Notes: generated by a model not told the origin, from the letters alone. A stretch of DNA of 64,000 bases from UBA525 sp963724455 (GCA_963724455.1 CAVRUV010000022.1:8040-72039), one strand, 5' to 3'; shown: positions 25,964 to 34,650, counted from the stretch's first letter. Made by a program: numbers and translations.

Positions 25964-26533
25964 TCAGTGTCTTCTGCCCTTTGCTTTAAGAGATGGTCTG
26001 ATCTTTTCAGCTCCTTGTCCCTTTGCACGTAGACCGCGGCCTTTTCTTCCTGCAGAGGTGATGCCTCTGAAAGCTCTGCCTGTTTGTGCTGCAATGCCGA
26101 TATACTTTTTATCAGCTAGGACTGCTGGGTGCTTTCTATCTACCATGATGATTTCAAACCATAAATAGTAACCATCTTGAGCTGCTTGGTAGCTTCCTAG
26201 TACTTCACAGTTGAGGTACTTTCTGCTAGCTGCTTCTTCACAGATATGCTGGTAGTTCTTGTGCAAATTCTTTGTCTGGTGGAATCTGCTAGGACGTCTA
26301 CCGCCTTTGATATCTGGTCTGATGTGTTTACCACGTCTTGTACGGATTCTGATGACAAAGACACCTTGCTTTGCCTTGAAACCAAGTGCTCTAGCACGGT
26401 CGATTCTTGTTGGATGCTCTAAACGAAGAATTGCTGGCTCGCGACGAACTTCTATTAAGCGTTCGCGTTGTACCTTTTTGACTTCTTCAGATGGAGCTCT
26501 GAAAGCTTGTTTAACGTATTTTAGATATCCCAT
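25964..26533 (-). CDS. rpl15e: Large-subunit ribosomal protein eL15
   Basis: The 189-residue basic protein matches eL15: YVKQAFRAPSEE, the core RLEHPTRIDRARALGFKAKQGVFVIR, RRGKHIRPDIKGGRRPSRF, and the C-terminal GRKGRGLRAKGQGAEKIRPS. Length is normal. It binds 23S rRNA in the core of the 50S subunit. CGGAGG precedes the ATG. The TATA box lies 114 nt upstream of the start, so a leader of about 90 nt is expected. Confidence 0.96.
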   Translation of the reverse strand: MGYLKYVKQAFRAPSEEVKKVQRERLIEVRREPAILRLEHPTRIDRARALGFKAKQGVFVIRIRTRRGKHIRPDIKGGRRPSRFHQTKNLHKNYQHICEEAASRKYLNCEVLGSYQAAQDGYYLWFEIIMVDRKHPAVLADKKYIGIAAQTGRAFRGITSAGRKGRGLRAKGQGAEKIRPSLKAKGRRH

Positions 26534-26623
26534 TGTATTGCCTCCGTTATTTTCTACCAGCAGTTACATTTTTCATGTGCTGTCTACTGGTTGTGCTTCA
26601 GCGAAGCTAATCGCCACATTGCA
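26534..26623 (-). promoter_or_regulatory. Structured mRNA leader of eL15
   Basis: On the minus strand, the hairpin GCTTC/GAAGC with loop GCT (26595-26607) is followed by a longer interrupted stem, CCAG-CAG-ACAT/ATGT-CTG-CTGG (26557-26590, loop GAAAA), ending about 10 nt before the GGAGG site. The asymmetric internal loops look like a protein-binding site. Feedback by eL15 is an inference. Confidence 0.5.
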
Positions 26624-26646
26624 CAAAGGTGAAGAATCAAGGTCCA

Positions 26647-26654
26647 TTTATAAA
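26647..26654 (-). promoter_or_regulatory. TATA box of the eL15 gene
   Basis: TTTATAAA is read on the minus strand, with an expected start of transcription near 26623. Confidence 0.6.
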
Positions 26655-26714
26655 GATATATGTTAATATTAGTTTATGCTGCGTCGGAGAACTCTCAAGT
26701 TTCCCGACCAAACC

Positions 26715-26722
26715 TTTATAAA
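26715..26722 (+). promoter_or_regulatory. TATA box of the 26756 nucleotidyltransferase gene
   Basis: TTTATAAA lies 33 nt before the ATG, so the mRNA leader is about 10 nt. Confidence 0.6.
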
Positions 26723-26755
26723 TAAAGATTTGTACTTTCTCTCTTGTGAGCATTT

Positions 26756-28675
26756 ATGGTAAAAAAGAACACTTCTATTAAGAGTTCCAAAGAGAGTTTC
26801 AAAGAGAGTTCCAAAGATGATGCGACTTCTAAAAGCATGATTTCTAAAGATGCAACTTCTAAAGATGCAGCAATTGAACAGCCACAAGGAATAGAATCTT
26901 CTATAGAGGATGTTGCGCCACAGATATCATCAGATATGCAAAAACGTATGGAGCAGATGAAACAAACGCTCGACACTTTTAAGGAGAAGCTTCTTGCTAA
27001 ATTCGAAGGGTATGTTTTAGGAATTGCTCTAGCGCCTCCTGATCAAGAAGGCGATAGAAAAGACAAGATGAATGTTATAATTCTTGTTGACGATCGTGAT
27101 AGTACGAAGATGGGAAAAGATGAGTTACACGAAAAACTAACAAAATCAATGGATGCTGTTGCAAAAGATGTTGATGTGTTAATTGCAATTGATGTTCTTC
27201 TTATTTCTGAATTATGGCAATCATGTTATGATAGCAAATATGATTTGCTTCAAGTGCTAGCAATAGCTGCACCAATCTATGATACCGGAATGCTAGCAGC
27301 AATCAAGATTAGCGAGATTCACAAGAGCATGGTTCTGAAAAAATTCGAGAAGTATATTGCTTGTTATGTTCTTGGCGGCAGCATAGTGCGCGGCACTGCA
27401 AATGCAAATTCCGATATCGACGTGTACATTGTTATTGATGATACTGATGTAAAAAAGATGACTAGAACCGAGTTAAAAGATAAGCTTCGCGGTATCATAA
27501 ATGATATGGCTTTGCAAGCAGGACAAATGACTGGCATTCAAAACAAACTAAGCCTGCAAGTCTATATTCTGACTGATTTTTGGGAGAGCATCAAGGAAGC
27601 AAACCCTGTTATTTTCACATTCTTAAGAGATGGTATTCCATTCTACGACCGCGGTGTATTTATGCCATGGAAGCAATTGCTCAAGATGGGAAAAATCCGT
27701 CCAAGTAGCGAAGCAATTGAGCTGTATCGTTCTACTGGAGATCAAATGCTAGATCGCGTACGTTTCAAACTGCGAGATATTGCAATTGAAGATATGTGGT
27801 ATGCAATCCTTACACCAAGTCAGGCTGCGATAATGTTATACGGAATGCCTCCGCCAGCGCCAAGAGAAACTCCTGATGTCATGCGTGAGATATTCGTTAA
27901 AAAAGAAAAGCTATTTGGCGAAGAGCACGTTAAATTCTTAGAGTATGTCATCAAGATGCACAAGGATGTTGAGTACGGTACTCGAAAGAGCGTGAGTGGT
28001 AATGAAGTTCAAGAGATGCTTGAAAAAGCAGAAAAATACTTGAAGGCATTGTCAAAGCTTTATCAGCAAATTGAAGAGCGAAGAGAACTTGAAAATATCG
28101 TTCACATCTATGAGAGCGTTGTTACAGTTATTCGTGACGTTTTGACGCTTGAAGGTATTGAGCGCGCAAGCGATGATGAATCTGTTAAGTTGTTTGAACG
28201 TGAAATAGTTCATAAGGGCATTATCCCAGAACGATATCTACGTATTTTCAAGGAAATTTACAAGGCTAAAAAAGATTATGACGCGGGTAAGCTTTCGCAT
28301 GGTGATATTGCTGAGCTTCATAAAAATGCAAGTGAATTGCTCAAGTTCACTGTTGAGCATATACAGCGCAAGCGCGGTCGTGAATTGGAAAGAGCAAAAG
28401 TACGCGTAAAATATGGCGATAAATTCGGCGAAGTTATTTTGCTTGATACTGTTGCATTTGTTACCATGGATATCGACGCGTCAGAAAAAGAGATACTTCA
28501 AGGCACTCTTACTGAATCAGGGCATATTGTGAATCTTAGCGTAAGTTCTTTAGATGCTTTAGAGCACTCTTTAGCAAGCGCGAAGATGCCGCAAAGAGTA
28601 TTCTTACATGAACGTCTTTTTGAAGATGTAAAGAAGATATTCGGCAATAATGTCGAAATTATGATGGGATTATGA
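26756..28675 (+). CDS. Protein with tandem nucleotidyltransferase-fold domains
   Basis: The 639-residue protein has a Ser/Lys-rich disordered N-terminus (residues 1-60). Residues about 80-180 look like a degenerate nucleotidyltransferase fold (FEGYVLGIAL, MNVIILVDD). Residues about 198-300 are a fuller copy with the catalytic signature GGSIVRGTANANSDIDVYIVIDD, i.e. the GS(x)nDxD motif of the minimal NTP-transferase superfamily. A long helical C-terminal half (residues 330-560) follows, possibly HEPN-like, then a small alpha/beta end. Members transfer nucleotides to proteins, RNA or small molecules; the target is unknown. Confidence 0.75.
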   Translation: MVKKNTSIKSSKESFKESSKDDATSKSMISKDATSKDAAIEQPQGIESSIEDVAPQISSDMQKRMEQMKQTLDTFKEKLLAKFEGYVLGIALAPPDQEGDRKDKMNVIILVDDRDSTKMGKDELHEKLTKSMDAVAKDVDVLIAIDVLLISELWQSCYDSKYDLLQVLAIAAPIYDTGMLAAIKISEIHKSMVLKKFEKYIACYVLGGSIVRGTANANSDIDVYIVIDDTDVKKMTRTELKDKLRGIINDMALQAGQMTGIQNKLSLQVYILTDFWESIKEANPVIFTFLRDGIPFYDRGVFMPWKQLLKMGKIRPSSEAIELYRSTGDQMLDRVRFKLRDIAIEDMWYAILTPSQAAIMLYGMPPPAPRETPDVMREIFVKKEKLFGEEHVKFLEYVIKMHKDVEYGTRKSVSGNEVQEMLEKAEKYLKALSKLYQQIEERRELENIVHIYESVVTVIRDVLTLEGIERASDDESVKLFEREIVHKGIIPERYLRIFKEIYKAKKDYDAGKLSHGDIAELHKNASELLKFTVEHIQRKRGRELERAKVRVKYGDKFGEVILLDTVAFVTMDIDASEKEILQGTLTESGHIVNLSVSSLDALEHSLASAKMPQRVFLHERLFEDVKKIFGNNVEIMMGL

Positions 28676-28822
28676 AGGGAGTATGGCTGTGGGTAGAAAT
28701 TATGTGCGCTCATATGCCTGATCTGCTCACTGATTAGTTTTTAATTCTCATTTTTTCACTAATTTTTTTGTTTTTTCTCATAATATTGTTCCATCATCTT
28801 TAAGAATGGAGCCCGCATTCCT

Positions 28823-29323
28823 TTGTTGGTGAGTTTGGTGAATGCCGACTTAAAAGTACTTGATGTAATGACCTTGAAGCCAGTTGTTGCCCCGGCAGAT
28901 ATGACGATACGGGATGTTGCAGCATTAATGGAAAAATTCAATGTTGGTTCTGTTGTCATTAAAGAAGGCCGTGATGTGGTTGGCATTGTTACAGAACCTG
29001 ATTTCATTCGTCGTGTGATTCTCGAAGGTATGGATTTTACTAGAGAGCCTATAAGTTCTATTATGACTCGCGATCTTATCGTTGTTTCGCCAGGCACTGA
29101 TGTTATGGAAGCATTGATGCTTATGAAAGATACTGATGTACGTCATTTGCCAGTTCTTGATGATGGTAAAATGGTGGGGTTTGTCACGGTAAAGGATATC
29201 TTGCGTGTACAGCCGCATCTATTCGATGATTGGGCGGATTCTATTAGGTTGCGTGAAGAGCATAGAAAGCCAATCGGTGGCGGTGCAATGATTGATGAAA
29301 AATATCTAGATGAAGAGTCTTAG
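28823..29323 (+). CDS. CBS-domain pair protein
   Basis: The 166-residue protein holds two CBS motifs: residues about 10-65 (VLDVMTLKPVVAPADMTIRDVAALMEKFNVGS) and about 75-135 (ISSIMTRDLIVVSPGTDVMEALMLMKDTDVRHLPVLDDGKMVGFVTVKDI). CBS pairs bind adenine nucleotides and act as energy sensors. A 30-residue acidic tail follows. There is no attached enzyme domain, so a regulator of another protein is likely. The start is ambiguous among TTG 28823 and GTG 28829; a CTTTAAGA box lies about 20 nt upstream. Confidence 0.85.
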   Translation: MLVSLVNADLKVLDVMTLKPVVAPADMTIRDVAALMEKFNVGSVVIKEGRDVVGIVTEPDFIRRVILEGMDFTREPISSIMTRDLIVVSPGTDVMEALMLMKDTDVRHLPVLDDGKMVGFVTVKDILRVQPHLFDDWADSIRLREEHRKPIGGGAMIDEKYLDEES

Positions 29324-29476
29324 TTAAGAGCATTTTTTAAAGAATTTTAGTTTTGTATTGAAGTTATTTGATATTATCTTGATTTTGCATAGGCGTTGTT
29401 TGCTATTGGCTTAATCATATTTTGTTATTTAGTGTTATTAATTTTATATATTTTTTAAATGATTTTTTATTGATTG

Positions 29477-29593
29477 CTGCAATTCGTCCAGCGCATACCT
29501 TGACAGTCATGTTGAGGTTAGCTGAGACGAATTGCAGATGAATAACTCGGCTTTGAAGGCCGATACCTCGGCTTTTAAGCCGAGGTTATTCAT
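29477..29593 (+). ncRNA. Candidate structured RNA, two stem domains
   Basis: Domain 1 is a perfect 12-bp stem CTGCAATTCGTC (29477-29488) with GACGAATTGCAG (29526-29537) enclosing CAGC/GCTG and CCTTGACA/TGTTGAGG. Domain 2 is ATGAATAAC/GTTATTCAT (29538-29593) enclosing two CGGC-type hairpins with near-identical arms (CTCGGCTTT and CTCGGCTTTT), so alternative pairings are possible. T-runs follow. It lies between the CBS gene and a leftward gene, with no ORF of its own. I do not recognise it. Confidence 0.55.
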
Positions 29594-29603
29594 TTTTTTA
29601 TTT

Positions 29604-29707
29604 TTGCGGCGCGCATCAGATACGTCATGGTTTTGTTTTGCTTCTCGACCGTATTTTTTGTGCTGCAAAAAAGCACCTCGAAGCTCAGGATTATCGCTTG
29701 GCCGCAA
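29604..29707 (+). ncRNA. Candidate structured RNA, multibranch
   Basis: TTGCGGC (29604-29610) pairs with GCCGCAA (29701-29707). Inside are GCTTC/GAAGC and GTGCT/AGCAC hairpins. T-runs flank both sides. It could be a separate RNA or a continuation of the element just upstream. No known family is recognised. Confidence 0.4.
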
Positions 29708-29793
29708 CTATTCGTTTTTATTGTTTTAAGTTATTTTAATTGTGGGTTTATATTATTTTTATTCTGTTTTTATGTTATTTTTATTAAACTGTT

Positions 29794-30396
29794 TTATAGA
29801 AACATCGTCGGTATTGCATATTGCAGCAACCATAATATTGTCCCCGAAACTAATGGTATAAGAAGATTATCATCTACTCGATGGTCAGCAATGCGTAGGT
29901 CTCCAGCTTCAATTATCATTGCGCATGTTGCTGCAATGATTGCTGCAATCAATGGGACATATACCCATGCAGCAAGCGTTCCTGCAATTGCACCAAAAAT
30001 AGTTCCTTCAGTATAGGTTTTTTTTGAAACCAAACTTCCATTGAAGTTTTTTGATACAAGATGAGCAATAGCGTCACCGAATGCAAGAATCATGATGCTT
30101 GCTGACGCGATATTGATGGGAAATAATAATAACACTATGAAGCATCCGATGAAATAAAAGAATATTTCTAGACCAGGAATCTTTGCATCTGCTCTATTTA
30201 TGCTAAGGATGTTTGTTAATAGCTCTCGTTCAGCTTTAAGATTGTAGAGTATTGCTGCTGCGAGTAACAAAATTGTGATTCCGAATATTTGTAGGTCAAG
30301 GATTCGCGCGTTGAATCCTAGAACAATGATTACTCCGACAAGAATATGAACTGTTTTTCTAATGAATTCCAGTTGTGTCTCTGATTTTTGTCGCAT
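29794..30396 (-). CDS. CTP-dependent polyprenol/diacylglycerol kinase-like membrane protein
   Basis: The 200-residue protein has about six membrane helices and the loop motif FGDAIAHLVSKNFNG followed by KKTYTEGTIFGAIAG, typical of the SEC59/DGK1/phytol kinase and cytidylyltransferase superfamily. An N-terminal RKTVHILVG matches the 'RK..H...g' opening of that family. It probably phosphorylates a polyprenol or an archaeal lipid alcohol using CTP. This would fit the dolichol-phosphate sugar enzymes at 1.7-4.9 kb (inference). Confidence 0.75.
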   Translation of the reverse strand: MRQKSETQLEFIRKTVHILVGVIIVLGFNARILDLQIFGITILLLAAAILYNLKAERELLTNILSINRADAKIPGLEIFFYFIGCFIVLLLFPINIASASIMILAFGDAIAHLVSKNFNGSLVSKKTYTEGTIFGAIAGTLAAWVYVPLIAAIIAATCAMIIEAGDLRIADHRVDDNLLIPLVSGTILWLLQYAIPTMFL

Positions 30397-30569
30397 GAGT
30401 TTCTACCTGATTTTTACCTACTTATGTGGCTTATAAGGATTGCGTTCATCAAATGAGCTATTTAACGAGTTATCATCTGCTATTGATGTATTTTTACTAT
30501 TGATGTGTTATTATGGTTGTTTTTTGGTGCAGACAATGGCACTTATCAGCTAGTAATCGGATAGTAATC

Positions 30570-30577
30570 TTTATAAA
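30570..30577 (+). promoter_or_regulatory. TATA box of rpoL
   Basis: TTTATAAA ends 22 nt before the rpoL ATG, giving a leaderless transcript. Confidence 0.7.
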
Positions 30578-30599
30578 TACCTTGCTGTTCTCATGAACT

Positions 30600-30866
30600 A
30601 TGGAGCTCATCATTCTAGAGCAGAAAAAGCATCGTATCGTATTCGAGCTAAAAGGCGCAGATCACACCTTTTGTAATGCTTTGAAGCAAGAATTGTGGAA
30701 CGACGAAGCAGTCAAGGTTGCAGCATATAATATCGCTCACCACCTTGTTGGACACCCAAAATTCATCGTAGAATCTACTGGCGACGTTAAAGAAGCGCTT
30801 CTTGGTGCAAGTAGCAGATTACAAAAGCGCAACAAGGACTTCGGCACAGCTTTTGACAAGTTGTAA
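30600..30866 (+). CDS. rpoL: RNA polymerase subunit L (Rpb11 family)
   Basis: The 88-residue protein matches archaeal RpoL: a first strand (ELIILEQKKHRIVFELKG), the signature ADHTFCNALKQELW, and YNIAHHLVGHPKFIVES with a final amphipathic helix. It pairs with RpoD to start RNA polymerase assembly, like the bacterial alpha dimer. Length is normal. It is a single gene with its own strong promoter. Confidence 0.94.
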   Translation: MELIILEQKKHRIVFELKGADHTFCNALKQELWNDEAVKVAAYNIAHHLVGHPKFIVESTGDVKEALLGASSRLQKRNKDFGTAFDKL

Positions 30867-30942
30867 GTTTTCTAGAATTTTAGTTATTAATTCTATTTAT
30901 GTTGTTTATTCAGTTTATTTTTTAATTTAATTATTATATTTA

Positions 30943-31323
30943 TTAATTCTCTTTTGATATTATTTGATAATTTTGTTCTGGGTGAAGAAGTTTTTCTCCT
31001 CCATATTTGATGAGTCCTTGCAAACTTGAACCACAATGATTACAAAATCTAGCGCTTGTTGGTTCGCTTATACAACAAGGCTTTTTTGAATTCAGATTTA
31101 AGTTATTCAAGCCATATGTGGTAGCATTTTGTTCAAACCAATTATCTCCTGTGTTAGGATAGATTATGATGAATGGCTTTTTGTGTTCAGAGTCTATTTC
31201 AGAATTGTGTCCTTCGCATGACATGTGTGTTTTGTAATTGTGTTTCCAGAGTTGTCGTATGAGTGGAACGATTCCTTCATCTATTTTTAATTTCTGCATC
31301 GTCTCGCGCATATTCTTTTTCAT
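30943..31323 (-). CDS. Hypothetical zinc-ribbon-containing protein
   Basis: The 126-residue protein has an N-terminal helix with PLIRQLWKHNYKTHMSCEGHNSE, a Cys/His motif resembling small proteins of unknown function. A C-terminal knuckle has CC...FCNHCG and could bind zinc. No signal or membrane segment is present. TTTATAAA lies 22 nt upstream of the ATG on this strand, so it is likely leaderless. The function is unknown. Confidence 0.65.
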   Translation of the reverse strand: MKKNMRETMQKLKIDEGIVPLIRQLWKHNYKTHMSCEGHNSEIDSEHKKPFIIIYPNTGDNWFEQNATTYGLNNLNLNSKKPCCISEPTSARFCNHCGSSLQGLIKYGGEKLLHPEQNYQIISKEN

Positions 31324-31564
31324 TCTAGTATTGGTGCGTTTTAATTTATAAAACTTACTATTTTTATTACTATAAAGTAGTTATTTATTCACAATTTATT
31401 TACAATTGTTGTTGTTTGACCATATCTGGCCATATTCTTTTTATAGGGACTGTTCTATGATTGCTTGGCTTGTATGCAGTTAGTACATTAATTGATATTA
31501 TTGATGTGTTGATTAATATGATTGATGTTGTAGTAACAAGCACTAAATAGGTACTGGGTGAAGT

Positions 31565-32563
31565 ATGAAGGATATCAAGTTAGGTTATACTTTTGACGAT
31601 GTATTGTTAGTTCCGAAGCATTCTGATGTAAAAACCAGATCGGATATTGATACTTCTTGTAGTTTAGGAAAAGGCATTTTGCTAAAGATTCCTTTTGTAC
31701 CATCTAATATGAAATCAATCATGGAAACAGATATGGCAAAAGCCGTTGCTAGTCAAGGCGGGCTCTCTATACTGCACCGTTTTATGAGTGTTGATGAACA
31801 AGTTGCGATGTTTAATGAAGTCAAAACTTTTGGTCATGTCGGTGCAGCAATCGGTGTTAAGCAAGAAGATTATGATAGACTTTCTAAACTTATTGAAGCC
31901 GGTTGCAGAGTAATTTGCATTGATGTCGCACACGGAGATTCAGTGTTGTGCATGGATATGATATCTTATGTGCATAAAAAATACCCAGAAGTTCTTATTA
32001 TCGCAGGTAATGTTGCAAGTGCTGAGGGAGCGCTTAACCTTGCAAAAGTTGGTGCTGATGTCATCAAAGTAGGAATAGGTCCTGGAAGTCTATGTACGAC
32101 CAGAATCGAGACTGGTAATGGTGTTCCACAGCTTACCGCGTTAATGGATGTATTTGAAGCAAGGAAGACTTCTCAAAAACATTTCAAGATTATTGCAGAT
32201 GGTGGTATAAAAAACTCTGGCGACATAGTTAAAGCGTTATGTTTTAGCGATGCTGTGATGTTCGGAAATCTTCTTGCAGGAACTGATGAAGCGCCTGGGA
32301 AGATATTCTCTATGCAAGGAAAGTCTTTTAAGGAATATGTGGGCAGTTCAACGCACAAAGCAAGTCACGTAGAAGGTGTTACTGCTATGGTTCCATACAA
32401 AGGACCAGTTGATCGCATCCTTACAAGATTAATGGAAGGTGTAAGATCTGGTTGCAGCTATCAAGGTGTACAATCAGTACAAGATCTGCAAAAGGATCCG
32501 CAGTTTGTAAAAATCAGCCACGCTGGTCTAACAGAGAGCCATCCACACGATGTAATGTGGTAG
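31565..32563 (+). CDS. IMP dehydrogenase/GMP reductase family enzyme without CBS domains
   Basis: The 332-residue TIM-barrel protein starts TFDDVLLVPKHSDV and has the nucleotide loop VKVGIGPGSLCTTR with the catalytic cysteine near residue 178. The C-terminal VPYKGPVDRIL...GVRSGCSYQG and ESHPHDV are closer to IMP dehydrogenase than to GMP reductase, whereas the length and missing CBS pair resemble GMP reductase. It acts in guanine nucleotide synthesis or salvage. GGGTGA precedes the ATG. Confidence 0.85.
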   Translation: MKDIKLGYTFDDVLLVPKHSDVKTRSDIDTSCSLGKGILLKIPFVPSNMKSIMETDMAKAVASQGGLSILHRFMSVDEQVAMFNEVKTFGHVGAAIGVKQEDYDRLSKLIEAGCRVICIDVAHGDSVLCMDMISYVHKKYPEVLIIAGNVASAEGALNLAKVGADVIKVGIGPGSLCTTRIETGNGVPQLTALMDVFEARKTSQKHFKIIADGGIKNSGDIVKALCFSDAVMFGNLLAGTDEAPGKIFSMQGKSFKEYVGSSTHKASHVEGVTAMVPYKGPVDRILTRLMEGVRSGCSYQGVQSVQDLQKDPQFVKISHAGLTESHPHDVMW

Positions 32564-32694
32564 AAATAAATTTAAGATTTTTTTAATTTTTTTCTTGTTT
32601 GTTTTTTTGTGTATATTTTTTTAAACAAACTACTCTTATTTATAGAGAAAAACTAAAACAAAAATAATTAAATAAAAAAAGAAAAAATAAATAG

Positions 32695-33045
32695 TTACTT
32701 CTTTGTAACTTTATCCTCTTTTAAGATCCATTTTGCAATTAGGAATACTACAAATGCAATGATTGCAAAGTCTAGTACTGCTCCTACAAAATCTCCTAAT
32801 TTCAAGACGATTGGTCCTAATGGGAGTGTGGCTTCTCTCCAGTTTCCGCCGGGAATAAATGGCGTTACAAGTGGCATGATTATATCTGCAACAAGAGCTG
32901 ATACTAGTTTTCCAACTGCTGCACCAATGATTACTGCAATTGCTAAACCGATAATTCCATACTCTTTTAGAAAGCTAATAAAGCCTCCTGCAATTTTATC
33001 TGAACCGCCCTTCAGACTTCCTCTCATATTGTTAAGTTTCTTCAT
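32695..33045 (-). CDS. mscL: Large-conductance mechanosensitive channel MscL
   Basis: The 116-residue protein has two membrane helices. TM1 contains GLAIAVIIGAAVGKLVSALVADIIMPLV, the MscL pore signature; TM2 is VGAVLDFAIIAFVVFLIAKWI. It opens under membrane tension to release solutes on osmotic downshock. The periplasmic-side loop is short. GGGGAGG precedes the ATG by 7 nt. Confidence 0.95.
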   Translation of the reverse strand: MKKLNNMRGSLKGGSDKIAGGFISFLKEYGIIGLAIAVIIGAAVGKLVSALVADIIMPLVTPFIPGGNWREATLPLGPIVLKLGDFVGAVLDFAIIAFVVFLIAKWILKEDKVTKK

Positions 33046-33165
33046 AAATTACCTCCCCACCTTTAATTATTCCAATTAGTTTTTGGGTTTAATAAAGTTT
33101 CGAAGGAAGAATGGCTGTTATTTATTTCCAGATATGTTTATAATTGCCTGAATAACACATTGATT

Positions 33166-33768
33166 ATGGTTGATTATAAGAAAACAACAATTGAATCATA
33201 TAATCAAAATGCTAAGGAATTATCTGAAAAATTTAAGGAATTAACTGACTTGAAAGAAAGATATGAGTTTCCTAGATTCATAAGTTTATTGAAAGGAAAG
33301 AAAATCTTGGATTTAGGCTGTGGTTCCGGAGATCATTCTTTATATTTTAAAGAAAAAGGATTGGATGTTATCTCTATTGATTTATCTGAAGAAATGGTTA
33401 ACTTATGTAATAAAAAAGAGATTAATGCTCATCTTATGGATATTGAGCACTTGCAATTTGAGAATGATTCTTTTGATGGGGTCTGGGCAGTAACATCACT
33501 GCTTCATATTCCTAAATCAAAATTAGACGACGTTATTAGAAGATTAAATCTCATCCTTAAGGATGCAGGAATTCTTTATGTGTGCGTCAAGGAAGGGGTT
33601 GGAGAAGGATTAATTGAAGACAAGACTGGACTTACAAAGAGATTTTTCGCGTTTTGGCAAGAAGAAGAGATGAAGCTCATATTTGAAAAGCATTTTACTT
33701 TAATAGAGATTAGTAAATTTAAATTAGGAAATACTGTATTTTTAAAAGCGTTTTTTATGAAAAAATAA
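33166..33768 (+). CDS. SAM-dependent methyltransferase
   Basis: The 200-residue class I methyltransferase has KKILDLGCGSGDHSLYF near residue 45, an acidic strand-2 end (VISIDLSEEMV), and the post-motif DSFDGVWAVTSLLHIPK typical of Methyltransf_11/25 enzymes. The substrate is unknown. The ATG at 33166 fits a leaderless start from a TTTATAAT box near 33136. It is one of four Rossmann methyltransferases in the window. Confidence 0.83.
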   Translation: MVDYKKTTIESYNQNAKELSEKFKELTDLKERYEFPRFISLLKGKKILDLGCGSGDHSLYFKEKGLDVISIDLSEEMVNLCNKKEINAHLMDIEHLQFENDSFDGVWAVTSLLHIPKSKLDDVIRRLNLILKDAGILYVCVKEGVGEGLIEDKTGLTKRFFAFWQEEEMKLIFEKHFTLIEISKFKLGNTVFLKAFFMKK

Positions 33769-33789
33769 AAAAAGAAAATTAATAAGAAA

Positions 33790-34224
33790 TTACTTCTTGT
33801 CTTTTTTGCACATTGCGCTATCTAGCGAGCATTTTCCGCTACCGCTAAACATCAATGAAATAGTTCCTGCAAGTACTAAGATTGCGGCTTCAGCTGCAAA
33901 AAATCCTGCAGATGCACCAGTAAATACAAAAAAGTGCCTGTATATTGCAACAAGCATTGTTATTGCAATTAGAACTGTTACGTATCTTGTACCAAATCCT
34001 AAGACTAGTGCAAGACCGCCAAGAGTTTCAGTTAATATTACAATCCATGCAAATACTATTGCTAATGGGAATCCTGCTAGCATACTGCCTGCAAATCCTG
34101 CTGGCGTAAAGACTAATAGTTTTGTTAATCCCATTGTGATAAGAACTCCGCCTATTAAAAGACGTAATGACAATGGTGCATAATCTTTTTTACTCTCTAA
34201 CCATGAGTTAAATTTACATTCCAT
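33790..34224 (-). CDS. DoxX-family membrane protein
   Basis: The 144-residue protein has four membrane helices with the DoxX pattern: LSLRLLIGGVLITMGLTKLL in TM1, AIVFAWIVILTETLGGLALVLGFGTRY in TM2-3, and a final helix followed by a Cys-containing tail (SGSGKCSLDSAMC). The family is tied to redox or quinone-related membrane processes; the role here is uncertain. The ATG at 34224 follows GGGAGG, preferred over an upstream ATG at 34251. Confidence 0.8.
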   Translation of the reverse strand: MECKFNSWLESKKDYAPLSLRLLIGGVLITMGLTKLLVFTPAGFAGSMLAGFPLAIVFAWIVILTETLGGLALVLGFGTRYVTVLIAITMLVAIYRHFFVFTGASAGFFAAEAAILVLAGTISLMFSGSGKCSLDSAMCKKDKK

Positions 34225-34350
34225 GATAATTCCTCCCAACGATGTTGGCAATTATTATAGATACTACGATTCGTGATTTTGTTTAAAAGGGTTTTCCAGA
34301 GTTCTTCCTAAATTGAAAACCTTCTTAAAGTACTAGTTCTATGAATAAAC

Positions 34351-34650
34351 GTGGCAAAACCATCGATTCAAAAACCTGGTATGCGCAAGGTCTGTAAAGC
34401 TTGCGGAGAATCAGAGACAAAATTGCTCGGTAGCGTATCTGTATGCTCTTCTTGCTCAGGCACTGAGTTTGTTGAGCTCTCATTTGTAGAACAATCCAGG
34501 TATAAGCGAGAGATTGTCGATTTAAAGAGACTGAAGAAATTCTCATTTTATCACTGCGATGAACTGCATGCAGCATTATTCATACTAATTTCAGTATTTG
34601 TCTTGCTTTTATGGATGTATATCATACACAGCAAATGGGGATTGTGGTAG
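34351..34650 (+). CDS. Zinc-ribbon protein with C-terminal membrane anchor
   Basis: The 99-residue protein has a CxxC...CxxC zinc ribbon (KVCKACGESE and VCSSCSG, residues 12-38), a charged linker, and one C-terminal membrane helix (ALFILISVFVLLLWMYII). It starts at a GTG about 22 nt after a TTAAAG box, so it is probably leaderless. The zinc ribbon probably faces the cytosol. No specific family is recognised. Confidence 0.65.
   Translation: MAKPSIQKPGMRKVCKACGESETKLLGSVSVCSSCSGTEFVELSFVEQSRYKREIVDLKRLKKFSFYHCDELHAALFILISVFVLLLWMYIIHSKWGLW

Noticed and set aside
29532..30016. Plus-strand frames over the structured region and the end of the polyprenol-kinase-like gene
   Set aside because: They overlap stems and T-runs, lack ribosome sites and run antisense into a real gene.
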